Both the position numbers and the translations under genes were made by a program. From XYD1-FULL-39-28 sp964453095 (lineage in GTDB: Bacteria > Patescibacteriota > Minisyncoccia > Minisyncoccales > Staskawiczbacteraceae), in assembly GCA_964453095.1 (NCBI GenBank), contig CAYVRE010000019.1, forward strand, positions 1-12,084: DNA of 12,084 bases, read 5' to 3'. The notes below the pieces were generated by a model. That model saw only the letters and a list, made by a program, of their open reading frames with translations, had not been told where the DNA came from and did no database searches. Position 1 is the stretch's first letter. Every line of letters starts with the position of its first letter. Of this stretch, positions 1 to 6,353 are shown piece after piece.

Positions 1-945
1 TTGGTTGATCAAATCTCGCAACTCTCTGGCCTTTTGGCGAGCAGCTTCCGCGAGATCAGGTCCGGAAGACGCAAAATCAATCTCCGACGAGGAGTTGATG
101 GCGATAGAACCGGGCCCTGTATAGGAGCACTTGACCGTCTCTTTGACAAACCCACCCTGAGTTCCGACTCCCGGAATCAAAAACCAAAGTTTGTCGCCGA
201 CGATTTCTCTGCAACGGGTCAAATGCTCGGAATACACATTCCCCGACTTCTTCGGCTTCTCGTAGGCAGCGGCCATAACCAGCCCGGCGTTTTCAACAAC
301 ACCGAGCTCTGTGGCCCACTGCAAAATCCATTCTGCAAAATATTCCCAGAGGCATCTGCCGCTTCCCGCGCCATGGATCTCGGGAACAAAAAGATCCTGA
401 ACCTGCCTGGCGTCCGGATTGCTGGTGTAGCAGAGACCAACGAGGGCTCTGCCGAGATTTTCCTTATCCACCAGAGCGGCCATGCAATCCCTGCCCATAT
501 ATGGCGAGAAGTTCATGCCGTCCACTCCCGCATTGTCAAAATGCGCAACGCGATACTGCTGCTGAGTGCGGGCAATATCCCCGCGCTTGCAGTCCAGGAA
601 CACCGGAATGCCCGGGTGCGCTGTGTGGATATGGCGTATGAGGTCTTGAAGCGCCTCCACGCCGCCGGGGATCGCTTCCCAATGCGCGCTTTGGGGCTTG
701 AACATCGAAGCAAAATCTGCGGTGGCATCAATGATGCGCTTCATCCACAGATTGACTTCATCGGCGAGCTTAGGCAGTCTAGAAATCGACGCCAGATATT
801 TTCTCGTATCTTCAGTAAACCTGGCACCCACCTTCATGCATTCCGGCAATTTCTCCGGAAGCGGATCAAGGCCGACGCATACAAGCGTCTTTGCCTTATC
901 CTGCCTTTCGGCAAGCATTTTTCTAAAACCTACTGAAGCAGTCAT
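1..945 (-). CDS. pyrF: Orotidine 5'-phosphate decarboxylase, subfamily 2 (3' end cut by window edge)
   Basis: Decarboxylates OMP to UMP, the last step of de novo pyrimidine synthesis, in the cytoplasm. The minus strand is open from ATG at 945 to the window edge (315 codons, no stop inside), so the end is missing, probably only a few residues. Seen: VGLDPLPEKLP near residue 24; the catalytic block FLDCKRGDI at 116-124 with Asp118, Lys120 and Asp123, matching the OMPDC DxKxxD signature; NFSPYMG at 145-151; the phosphate-loop sequence IPGVGTQGG at 257-265; INSSSEI at 283-289. The long form and these blocks fit the PyrF-2 type rather than the E. coli type. A clear Shine-Dalgarno GGGAGG lies 5 nt before the start. 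GC is about 55-60% in lines I counted (33/60 at 61-120; 36/60 at 541-600), higher than most neighbours, which hints at a different origin. A long plus-strand open frame over the same bases is only its shadow. Confidence 0.95.
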   Translation of the reverse strand, partial: MTASVGFRKMLAERQDKAKTLVCVGLDPLPEKLPECMKVGARFTEDTRKYLASISRLPKLADEVNLWMKRIIDATADFASMFKPQSAHWEAIPGGVEALQDLIRHIHTAHPGIPVFLDCKRGDIARTQQQYRVAHFDNAGVDGMNFSPYMGRDCMAALVDKENLGRALVGLCYTSNPDARQVQDLFVPEIHGAGSGRCLWEYFAEWILQWATELGVVENAGLVMAAAYEKPKKSGNVYSEHLTRCREIVGDKLWFLIPGVGTQGGFVKETVKCSYTGPGSIAINSSSEIDFASSGPDLAEAARQKARELRDLINQ

Positions 946-977
946 ACAGACCTCCCAAAAGAATGACAACGAACTCT

Positions 978-1009
978 CAACGTTCCGGCGCACGCCGGAA
1001 AACACGTTG
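978..1009 (-). promoter_or_regulatory. Stem-loop at the 5' end of the pyrF leader
   Basis: On the minus strand CAACG pairs with CGTTG, and inside it TTCCGGC pairs with GCCGGAA around a 4-nt loop, with a short one-sided bulge. No T-run follows, so it is not a simple terminator. It begins almost exactly at the predicted transcription start. It could stabilise the mRNA 5' end or regulate translation; the function is inferred. Confidence 0.6.
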
Positions 1010-1015
1010 GTTTTT

Positions 1016-1043
1016 ATACTACCCTTTTTGCCATCTCTGTCAA
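1016..1043 (-). promoter_or_regulatory. Promoter of pyrF
   Basis: On the minus strand a perfect -35 TTGACA (1038-1043) is followed after 16 nt by TAGTAT (1016-1021, 4 of 6 consensus matches). It lies just past the stop of the YjbQ gene and points at pyrF, giving a leader of about 64 nt starting near 1009. Confidence 0.6.
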
Positions 1044-1047
1044 CAAT

Positions 1048-1437
1048 TTATATTACTCTGACAATAACCCTTCTTTCTCTTGGCCCGTCGAATTCTGCCA
1101 GAAAGATTCTTTGCCAAACGCCTAAAACCAACTGACTATTATCGATTATGAACATCTTGCTTTCACCCAGCAATCCGGCCAGCATATGAGAATCCGCGTT
1201 ATTATCAATCTTATCATGCTGGAAATTAAAACCTTCAACTGTCTTTTTTAAAAACACCTGCCAGTCCTGCACCAAACCTGGCTCATTTTCCGTAACCAGC
1301 AATCCTGCCGTTGTGTGCGTCACAAAAACCAAAACAGTACCGCTGCTAACTTTGCTTCTTGCCACTTCTTCCTTTATTTTATCCGTGATATCAACCAGCT
1401 GATACCTTTCTTTTGTCTGGATACTAGCTTCAATCAT
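1048..1437 (-). CDS. YjbQ family protein (UPF0047)
   Basis: A 129-residue protein, the normal length for UPF0047/YjbQ. Seen: the VTHTTAGLLV block at 39-48, NADSHMLAGLLG at 80-91, and LGVWQRIFLAEFDGPR at 105-120, which are the family's conserved stretches with the histidines of its small trimeric fold. Family members have been linked to weak thiamine-phosphate synthase activity, but the physiological role is unsettled. It is the last gene of a five-gene minus-strand operon and starts 9 nt after the DUF167 stop. The ATG is the first in frame; a clear Shine-Dalgarno is missing. No hairpin terminator is visible after it; the pyrF promoter begins at once. Confidence 0.93.
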   Translation of the reverse strand: MIEASIQTKERYQLVDITDKIKEEVARSKVSSGTVLVFVTHTTAGLLVTENEPGLVQDWQVFLKKTVEGFNFQHDKIDNNADSHMLAGLLGESKMFIIDNSQLVLGVWQRIFLAEFDGPRERRVIVRVI

Positions 1438-1446
1438 CTTTTTTTA

Positions 1447-1665
1447 TTAAAGAATTTCAATTATTTTATTGCGGGAGTTATAGCCGGAAACAATCCTTAC
1501 AGAAGAAGAGCTGGTCTTAAAATACATTGCCAAGGCGTTTTTTACAGCCTGGTTGGCCCTGCCCTTAACCGGCGGCTCTTTAACCGAAACGATGAAATTG
1601 CTTTCATCTGTTTTTTCCACCTTTTCCTCTTTTGAGTTCGGCTTTGCTTTCACATAAATTTTCAT
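1447..1665 (-). CDS. DUF167 (YggU/UPF0235) family protein
   Basis: A 72-residue protein with the family arrangement: MKIYVKAKPNSKEEKV at the start, then FIVSVKEPPVKGRANQAV at about 24-41 with the hallmark PPVKGRAN, and SGYNSRNKIIEI at the end. DUF167 proteins are small alpha/beta proteins of unknown biochemical function, found in bacteria, archaea and eukaryotes. The start ATG overlaps the upstream TGA as ATGA (1662-1665), so translation is probably coupled to the Cys-rich gene before it. Normal length, no sign of truncation. Confidence 0.92.
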   Translation of the reverse strand: MKIYVKAKPNSKEEKVEKTDESNFIVSVKEPPVKGRANQAVKNALAMYFKTSSSSVRIVSGYNSRNKIIEIL

Positions 1666-1856
1666 AGCTTCCTGTCTTTCAAAAAGTTCTCAATCGACCT
1701 GTCAAAAGTCTTTTCCGCCTCTTTGGAAAAATAGCAGGCCGGCAGACCGTTTTTATCTCTATGGTGTTTTATGCATTCGCAGCAAATACCCTTTCTCGGG
1801 CAATCGGGATAAGTGCAAGGGCAGGTTTTAAGATTTTGAGGTTTTTTACACTCCAT
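1662..1856 (-). CDS. DUF6485-like cysteine-rich small protein
   Basis: A 64-residue protein beginning MECKKPQNLKTCPC. Seven cysteines lie in the first half as CxC, CxxxxC, CCEC and similar spacings, followed by HHRDKNGLPACYF and a C-terminal segment EKTFDRSIENFLKDRK. From memory this fits the DUF6485 family of small putative metal-binding proteins; the cysteine pattern suggests Zn or Fe-S binding, but the function is unknown. A TTG codon at 1868 could add four residues, but ATG at 1856 is preferred because the family starts MECKKP. The start lies 4 nt after the S51-fusion stop, and the stop overlaps the DUF167 start, so it sits inside a coupled operon. Confidence 0.8.
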   Translation of the reverse strand: MECKKPQNLKTCPCTYPDCPRKGICCECIKHHRDKNGLPACYFSKEAEKTFDRSIENFLKDRKL

Positions 1857-1860
1857 AATA

Positions 1861-3153
1861 TTACACAATTATCTCTTCGCCCTGGCCAAGAAGCATGTCT
1901 TGATCTGCCTGAACCAGCAGGGCCTGGTCGTCTGTCAAAATTCTTAATTTTTTTGCTCTCTTCTTGGGATTCTTGATCTTCTGCTTGATGAGCTCCGCAT
2001 CCTCGGGCTGATAATGCACAATAATATTATACGGCACAAGATTCAAGCCCTTCAAGCTTCTCAGCCCGACAAGATTTTTGTCTGCATTGCCCCAGCCGGC
2101 TGTTTCTATTGTTCTGCCTGCTACAATGCTTCCGGCAGAAACTCCGATATATACCTTACCCAGCTTTAGTAATTTTTTTATGACTCTTTCAAAATTGCAG
2201 CGACGCATGGCTTTCAGCAGATAAAACGTATTACCGCCTTCGACGAAAATAATATCCTTGAGTTCCAGCAGTTTCATCACCTCTGATTCTTTTTTGCCTT
2301 CAATGTCAATTTCCTCGACATTAAACCCCACCTCCTTCATTATATCCAAATCTCTTTGCACAAAAGAAAGGTCAGCTTCCGGCTTGGCTGCCGTGGCAAT
2401 GAAAGCAACGGTTATGTTATATGCCGGTTTTTGCAATAATTTTATTATCTCATCTTTAACCTGCATGCCGGCCGAGGTCAAGAGTATTGTCTTGGCCCGC
2501 TTGTGTTCCAAAGATTCTTTTATTAAAGCTATCAGATAATTAATGATTGCTATGAAAACGAGAAGAAGGCCGAGAGCTGCAATGCCGGCTATGCCGAAAG
2601 GAGTAAGAAAAAATTGCAGAACCGATGTTTTAAAAAAAGTAATTTTCAGCATTGGCAGCTGCCAATAAACATTCAATAAAGATCGCGCATCAAATGATTC
2701 TGTTTTTCCGACAGCTAAAACATATTTCCCCTGATTATCGCCCGAATAAACCTCAATTATATAATCGCCGGCCGGAAGCTGTTGAGAAAACTCTGGGCCC
2801 TTCAGATAATAATCCCGGCCGAATGTTTCATAAAACTCCTGCCATTCAACTGAGCTGCCGTCTAGAACAGCTATCTGCTGTTCAGCTGAAAAAACTTTAG
2901 CAGAATACCTGCCGTTTTTGTTTGCCTCCTCGGGCACTAAAAGATTAATATACAGCTCGAAATCTTTTTCTGAGGATATATAATAGTTTTTCGGCGCACC
3001 TTTCAGCTCGTCGTAAAAGGCCTGAGAAATCTCCGGATTAATTACTTGCACATCGCCCTGCTGAAGATAAACAATCCTCGGCAGATGAGCCGAAGCAGTG
3101 CCTGCCAAGCCGAACAGCAAAAATACAGCTGATAATAAAAGTATCTTTTTCAT
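1861..3153 (-). CDS. Membrane-anchored fusion: exported domain + TM + peptidase S51 (PepE-like)
   Basis: A 430-residue protein with three parts. Residues 1-22 are a signal peptide (MKKILLL...ASA). Residues 23-165 form an exported beta-rich domain I do not recognise. A hydrophobic stretch at about 180-212 is a membrane anchor followed by basic residues (KESLEHKRAK), so the C-terminus should be cytosolic. Residues 221-430 are a complete peptidase S51 domain: KTILLTSAG, EGGNTFYLL at 305-313, the nucleophile motif GVSAGS with Ser339, Asp358 and His380 (IIVHYQPED). S51 members are aspartyl dipeptidases and cyanophycinase relatives, normally soluble and about 210-230 residues. ATG at 3153 overlaps the upstream TAA by one base (TAATG). 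The join is in one uninterrupted frame. Specificity cannot be read from sequence. Confidence 0.85.
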   Translation of the reverse strand: MKKILLLSAVFLLFGLAGTASAHLPRIVYLQQGDVQVINPEISQAFYDELKGAPKNYYISSEKDFELYINLLVPEEANKNGRYSAKVFSAEQQIAVLDGSSVEWQEFYETFGRDYYLKGPEFSQQLPAGDYIIEVYSGDNQGKYVLAVGKTESFDARSLLNVYWQLPMLKITFFKTSVLQFFLTPFGIAGIAALGLLLVFIAIINYLIALIKESLEHKRAKTILLTSAGMQVKDEIIKLLQKPAYNITVAFIATAAKPEADLSFVQRDLDIMKEVGFNVEEIDIEGKKESEVMKLLELKDIIFVEGGNTFYLLKAMRRCNFERVIKKLLKLGKVYIGVSAGSIVAGRTIETAGWGNADKNLVGLRSLKGLNLVPYNIIVHYQPEDAELIKQKIKNPKKRAKKLRILTDDQALLVQADQDMLLGQGEEIIV

Positions 3154-3911
3154 TATTTTTTATGGCTGCATCCGCAAAGGTCGCAATCCAAGCCGCATTC
3201 ACAGCAATGATGGCACAGATGCGGCCGGCAGCGGCAGCTGTCTAGTTTATTTTCAATTGTTCTCTTGCATTTTCTACAAACGCCGAATGGTTTTGCGGGT
3301 GTTGATGACAGTTGTTCTTCTGCTCCTTTCGTGGCTTTCCTTGCCCTATGCATCCCGGCATGCCCCGGAATTATCCAATCAGCCATTTTCAGAACCGATT
3401 CCCTGCTTCGTTCTAATTTTTCATGGTCAGAAGCAAAAGCATCGTCCCGGGGATATTCCGGATAATTCTCCTTCCAAAAAACATCTCCGCAAACGGCAAC
3501 CACGCCTTTTTCCGTTGTGACAAAAAGAGTTATTCCCGTATAATCGTGGCCGGGCGTTCGTAAAATCTGGATATTAGGAGTAAACTGCTCCTGCCAATCC
3601 TCGCATGCGCCTTTATCCCATAAGCCGAAATATTCTAATATCTTGGCATTGGGAAACATTCCGACATTTCCGTAGTGATCAATATGAGAGTGCGTGATGC
3701 AAACCATATTCACATCACCAATATTCAATCCTTCTTTCTGCAAAGCATCGATCAAAATCTGCTGGCTTTCCAGAACCCCAGGATCAACCACCATTATCAA
3801 ATCCCCATCTCTCACCAAACTAATAGTGGCGCAGGTCCTTTCTCCTCCGCTTTCCGCCTTTGAATCCGCATCGGTAAAACCCTCAACTAAAACTTTAACT
3901 TGGGCTGCCAT
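3153..3911 (-). CDS. MBL-fold metallo-hydrolase (MBLAC1-like) with Cys-rich C-terminal tail
   Basis: A 252-residue protein. Seen: DPG at about 43-45, the metal motif THSHIDH at 73-79, TPGHD with His122, GDVFW with Asp143, and PGHAGMH with His184, i.e. a full two-metal MBL site. The order and the FTDADSKAESGGERTCATISLV start resemble MBLAC1-type hydrolases. Residues 212-248 carry 11 cysteines (CRKC, CRC, CHHCCEC, CDLCGC), likely binding zinc or another metal, which MBLAC1 proteins usually lack. The substrate is unknown. An in-frame ATG at 3956 would add 15 residues but would run through the promoter's -10, so ATG at 3911 is chosen. It is the first gene of the operon down to YjbQ, and its stop overlaps the next start. 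Confidence 0.88.
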   Translation of the reverse strand: MAAQVKVLVEGFTDADSKAESGGERTCATISLVRDGDLIMVVDPGVLESQQILIDALQKEGLNIGDVNMVCITHSHIDHYGNVGMFPNAKILEYFGLWDKGACEDWQEQFTPNIQILRTPGHDYTGITLFVTTEKGVVAVCGDVFWKENYPEYPRDDAFASDHEKLERSRESVLKMADWIIPGHAGMHRARKATKGAEEQLSSTPAKPFGVCRKCKRTIENKLDSCRCRPHLCHHCCECGLDCDLCGCSHKK

Positions 3912-3926
3912 ATTTGTATTTATAAC

Positions 3927-3935
3927 ATTATACCA
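3927..3935 (-). promoter_or_regulatory. Extended -10 promoter of the MBL/S51/DUF/YjbQ operon
   Basis: The minus strand reads TGGTATAAT, a perfect extended -10. The -35 position has no good match, as is usual for this type. The predicted start near 3920 leaves only about 9 nt before the ATG at 3911 and no Shine-Dalgarno, so the mRNA would be nearly leaderless. It abuts the T-run of the preceding terminator. Confidence 0.7.
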
Positions 3936-3936
3936 T

Positions 3937-3969
3937 AAAAAAAGCTCATCTCCCATCGGATCTGAGCTT
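3937..3969 (-). terminator. Intrinsic terminator after the deoxyribosyltransferase-like gene
   Basis: On the minus strand AAGCTCA (3969-3963) pairs with TGAGCTT (3948-3942), followed by seven T (3943-3937). It lies 14 nt after the stop at 3984. Confidence 0.7.
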
Positions 3970-3983
3970 GTTAGCTGATTCGG

Positions 3984-4442
3984 CTACGCCGCTGCAGCAG
4001 TAAATTCTATGAAACTATCTTCCAATATGACGAGCGCTTCGTCCTCGGTCTCATAGGATATTATCTTTTGCACTGCCGGATTTCCCTTTAAAAGCCGGGA
4101 AATATTCTTATTCTTGGGGCAAAGCACCAGGACGGGCACTCCGCTGCTGCGAGCCATCTCCACTTCGATGCCGCCGCCCCAGGAAGGAGCAAGCGCAACA
4201 ACCACAAGAATCGTGGTTAATTCGCAAACCTGGCGGCGCTCTATGGTATCCACCTCAGAAGGCGTTAAAGTAGAGTGTTTTACAGGATCGCAATGCTCGT
4301 GCGGCACAAAAGCCCTGACGCCGGTAATGTTTTGATAAATACCGGCGATGCGCTCATAAAATCCTTTGGCACGAATATTTTCAAAAGAAGACAGCTCGGT
4401 CAACGGTCCGCAGATGTATGCGGTTTTTTTGTCTGCGCTCAT
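3984..4442 (-). CDS. Nucleoside 2-deoxyribosyltransferase-like protein
   Basis: A 152-residue protein with the fold signature of the nucleoside 2-deoxyribosyltransferase superfamily: AYICGPLT at 8-15, a middle FVPHEHCDP segment, and SWGGGIEVEMA at 87-97, where Glu93 is in the place of the catalytic glutamate. The last block VPVLVLCPKNKNISRLLKG is also typical. Family members swap bases on deoxynucleosides or hydrolyse (deoxy)nucleotides; the exact substrate is not predictable here. An in-frame ATG at 4481 exists, but ATG at 4442 has AAGGAA 8 nt upstream and places the first beta strand at the usual position. Monocistronic, with its own promoter and terminator. It ends in a short Ala run. Confidence 0.75.
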   Translation of the reverse strand: MSADKKTAYICGPLTELSSFENIRAKGFYERIAGIYQNITGVRAFVPHEHCDPVKHSTLTPSEVDTIERRQVCELTTILVVVALAPSWGGGIEVEMARSSGVPVLVLCPKNKNISRLLKGNPAVQKIISYETEDEALVILEDSFIEFTAAAA

Positions 4443-4507
4443 AGCAAATTCCTTTCCCAAAATTGACAAGAAACAAAACAACTAAAACGATTAATATATA
4501 CTAACAG

Positions 4508-4516
4508 ATTATAACA
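4508..4516 (-). promoter_or_regulatory. Extended -10 promoter of the deoxyribosyltransferase-like gene
   Basis: The minus strand reads TGTTATAAT (TGn plus a perfect -10). The -35 is weak. The start would be near 4501, leaving a leader of about 59 nt with a Shine-Dalgarno before the ATG at 4442. Confidence 0.6.
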
Positions 4517-4527
4517 TCAATGCAAAC

Positions 4528-4552
4528 AAAAACCGCTTCGGCAAACAAGCGG
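4528..4552 (-). terminator. Intrinsic terminator of the four-gene operon
   Basis: The minus strand has CCGCTT (4552-4547), an 8-nt loop, AAGCGG (4538-4533) and then TTTTT. It starts 1 nt after the stop of the 48-residue gene, so it ends the 5880-4554 operon. Confidence 0.8.
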
Positions 4553-4553
4553 C

Positions 4554-4700
4554 TTATCCTTTCTTCCCTTTGTTTTTATTCCTGACGTTTTTATTCTCCA
4601 GCCGGGCCGCATTGCCCCAAAACCTATTGATCGATTTGTCTTTGGGCAGCTTATAACTGGCCGCGTTCTTTCTCGAGTTTTTTGAAATATATTTTTGCAT
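4554..4700 (-). CDS. Small basic protein, 48 residues, unknown
   Basis: Reads MQKYISKNSRKNAASYKLP... ending NKNKGKKG, rich in Lys, Arg and Asn. Its ATG comes one base after the TAA of the membrane-protein gene upstream, and an intrinsic terminator begins right after its stop, so it is neatly framed as the last gene of an operon. No Shine-Dalgarno is clear; translation is probably coupled. I recognise no family. The charge suggests nucleic-acid or ribosome binding, which is inference only. Confidence 0.65.
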   Translation of the reverse strand: MQKYISKNSRKNAASYKLPKDKSINRFWGNAARLENKNVRNKNKGKKG

Positions 4701-4701
4701 T

Positions 4702-4932
4702 TTATTTATTTTCTTTCTGCTCTCTTTTTATTACATCCTCCGGTATCTGGATTTCCACCTTGTCTTTGCCTATAATCAGCTTTTTCACTTTGCCCCAGCT
4801 GGACACTACCAGCATTAATCCCAGCGTAAAAAAAGACAGCCAATATTGCTTATATATAAAAAATGCTACTGCAAAAATAAGCAGCAAAACCAGAAATGCG
4901 ATTTTGGCAGACATTTGTAAGGCTTTAGCCAT
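4702..4932 (-). CDS. Small membrane protein, 76 residues
   Basis: Two hydrophobic stretches at about 9-27 and 29-45 are separated by a tight turn (YKQYW), giving a hairpin in the membrane with both ends on the same side. They are followed by a charged tail (KKLIIGKDKVEIQIPEDVIKREQKENK), probably cytosolic. No family recognised. It starts 34 nt after the TspO stop in AT-rich DNA without a clear Shine-Dalgarno; Met7 is an alternative start. It is the third gene of the 5880-4554 operon. Confidence 0.7.
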   Translation of the reverse strand: MAKALQMSAKIAFLVLLLIFAVAFFIYKQYWLSFFTLGLMLVVSSWGKVKKLIIGKDKVEIQIPEDVIKREQKENK

Positions 4933-4966
4933 ATTGTATATTTAATTTTTTAATTATTATCTCTGT

Positions 4967-5515
4967 TTAACTGAGAAGATTTAATGTCCACAAAAAATAG
5001 TTGAGGACTCCGGCAAAAGACACCCAAAGAATATACGGAATCAACAGATATGCCGCTGCCCTTGAAACCCTGTAAAAGTTTATGATTGTGAATAGAATCG
5101 CAAACCAAAGCATCAACAACTCAAAAAAGGCCCAGGCAGGAGAATGAATCCTGAAGAATATAACTGACCATAGAACATTCAAAATCAGCTGGAGGCAAAA
5201 GATAGAAATAATGTTTATCCGGCTCCAAGACCCTGTCCATAATTTCTGCGACAAAGGATTCCATAGTTTCGCTTCTGTTTTTTCTGTATTAACAACCCAG
5301 TTTTTAGACCAGACCAGATATAAAGATACTCCCATTAATACGAATAACAATGTCCAAACCGGTCCGAACATCCAAGCTGGCGGAGTAAGGGCCGGCTTAT
5401 CCAAATTTCTATACCACCCGTTGATTTCCGGCGTGGAGAAGAAGGATCCGGCTACTCCGGCCAATTCGCATATTATTATGCTTATTAATATCTTTATTAT
5501 ATTATTGGATTTCAT
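4967..5515 (-). CDS. tspO: TspO/MBR family tryptophan-rich sensory protein
   Basis: A 182-residue, five-helix membrane protein. Seen: WYRNLDKPALTPPAWMFGPVWTLLFVLMG at 34-62, then LQLILNVLWSVIFF at 108-121, and AAYLLIPYILWVSFAGVLNYFLWTLN at 154-179, all typical TspO/MBR blocks. Members bind porphyrins and related ligands and affect tetrapyrrole or stress responses. The usual length is about 155-160; the extra ~25 residues lie between helices 2 and 3 (about 71-100, NWVVNTEKTEAKLW...GSWSRIN). The start is the first ATG, 14 nt after the stop of the Cys-rich gene, so the genes are co-transcribed. Confidence 0.93.
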   Translation of the reverse strand: MKSNNIIKILISIIICELAGVAGSFFSTPEINGWYRNLDKPALTPPAWMFGPVWTLLFVLMGVSLYLVWSKNWVVNTEKTEAKLWNPLSQKLWTGSWSRINIISIFCLQLILNVLWSVIFFRIHSPAWAFFELLMLWFAILFTIINFYRVSRAAAYLLIPYILWVSFAGVLNYFLWTLNLLS

Positions 5516-5529
5516 ATAAATATAAAAAA

Positions 5530-5880
5530 TTAATTACAATCTTGGGGGCACTCCTCTGGCGTCTCCGGGCAGACGCAATTAAGATTGCCTTCTCCTTCGC
5601 ATTCCATATCTGTTTCTTGGCAGATAGTATCGCCGCACTTATCCAAACAAACCGTTAAACTGCCCCCGCCATTTTCCGCCTGCACCCCTATGCCGCCCTC
5701 TTCTATCTGAAATTGCGGGACATTGTCATTCTGATCCCCTGACAGATTCTCCGTGCTTGCCCCCTCATTAGAATTTTCTACCGATTCCGGCAATTGGTTA
5801 AGATATTTATAAAAGAAAAAACCGGCAATTAAAAGAACTGCTAAAAAAACAATCGAAACAATTAAAACTTTTTTATTCAT
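5530..5880 (-). CDS. Membrane-anchored exported protein with Cys-rich C-terminus
   Basis: A 116-residue protein. Residues 4-24 are one hydrophobic anchor after a basic start (MNKK), so the rest is likely outside. An acidic, Asn/Gly/Ser-rich linker (30-75) leads to a domain with 8 cysteines at 78, 82, 87, 94, 102, 104, 111 and 115 (CLDKCGDTIC, CVC, ECPQDC). The spacing resembles the CGDG-C-E-C-C-DC modules of exported bacterial proteins, probably disulfide-bonded. No enzyme motif. In-frame codons up to 6102 would give a 190-residue product, but ATG at 5880 starts directly with the anchor and fits the promoter. First gene of the operon with tspO. Confidence 0.75.
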   Translation of the reverse strand: MNKKVLIVSIVFLAVLLIAGFFFYKYLNQLPESVENSNEGASTENLSGDQNDNVPQFQIEEGGIGVQAENGGGSLTVCLDKCGDTICQETDMECEGEGNLNCVCPETPEECPQDCN

Positions 5881-5906
5881 TTTCGTAAACTTAATACTTT
5901 TATTTA

Positions 5907-5935
5907 ATTCTACTACTCCTATAAATTTTTGCAAA
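5907..5935 (-). promoter_or_regulatory. Promoter of the Cys-rich/tspO operon
   Basis: The minus strand has -35 TTTGCA (5930-5935), a 17-nt spacer and -10 TAGAAT (5907-5912, 5 of 6). The start near 5900 gives a leader of about 20 nt. Confidence 0.5.
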
Positions 5936-5948
5936 CAATCCCGTTGCA

Positions 5949-5977
5949 TTGACAGCCGTAAAATATTAAAATATATG
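5949..5977 (+). promoter_or_regulatory. Promoter of the plus-strand gene
   Basis: A perfect TTGACA (5949-5954), a 17-nt spacer and TATATG (5972-5977). It is back-to-back with the promoter of the divergent operon, only 13 nt between the two -35 elements. Confidence 0.55.
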
Positions 5978-6041
5978 AATCGTTCCAAAATAGCAACTTG
6001 TAAACTTGCCTCCCCTCTCCCGACAAAAAAGGAGCAATGCC

Positions 6042-6293
6042 ATGTACGCCGAAAATCAACGAGTTGAGTGGCGGGAAAACAGAGAATACTGCGACGGCTC
6101 ATTTGAATTGTTTTTTATAATCGCCGAGCGCAATGGCGCCGGCTGGATCTTTTTTGAAAGAAGCTCTTTTGAAGCAAGGTGGTTTCCCATAGAACCGACT
6201 CAAGAACTTATTAAAATGGCCGACAATATCTTGGCTAGGGAAATCATGGCCGGCAGAGCGCCGGAAAACGAGGAAACGGCCGCATGGGTCTGA
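6042..6293 (+). CDS. Unknown protein, 83 residues (only plus-strand gene)
   Basis: Begins MYAENQRVEWRENREYCDGSFELF and ends NEETAAWV; acidic and rich in aromatic residues (WIFFERSSFEARWFP). No membrane segment, signal peptide or known motif that I recognise. An ATG-like codon at 6006 would add 12 residues, but ATG at 6042 has a good Shine-Dalgarno AGGAG 7-8 nt upstream. It has its own TTGACA promoter and is followed within 11 nt by a strong terminator, so it is a self-contained unit. Confidence 0.75.
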   Translation: MYAENQRVEWRENREYCDGSFELFFIIAERNGAGWIFFERSSFEARWFPIEPTQELIKMADNILAREIMAGRAPENEETAAWV

Positions 6294-6298
6294 ATAAC

Positions 6299-6337
6299 AA
6301 AAAAGTCCAACGATTAGTTCGTCGGACTCTTTTTTTT
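6299..6337. terminator. Bidirectional intrinsic terminator
   Basis: AGTCCAACGA (6304-6313) pairs with TCGTCGGACT (6319-6328) with one mismatch. Plus strand: a T-run at 6330-6337. Minus strand: six T from 6304 to 6299. It serves the plus-strand gene and metK, which converge here. Confidence 0.85.
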
Positions 6338-6353
6338 GTTTCAGCTGAAAATT

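Noticed and set aside
1..936. Long plus-strand open frame of 311 codons
   Set aside because: The opposite strand encodes pyrF with clear catalytic motifs; the plus frame shows no recognisable protein.
5881..6102. Upstream extension of the Cys-rich protein
   Set aside because: It crosses the promoter and the divergent gene's control region; the short form starts with a normal membrane anchor.
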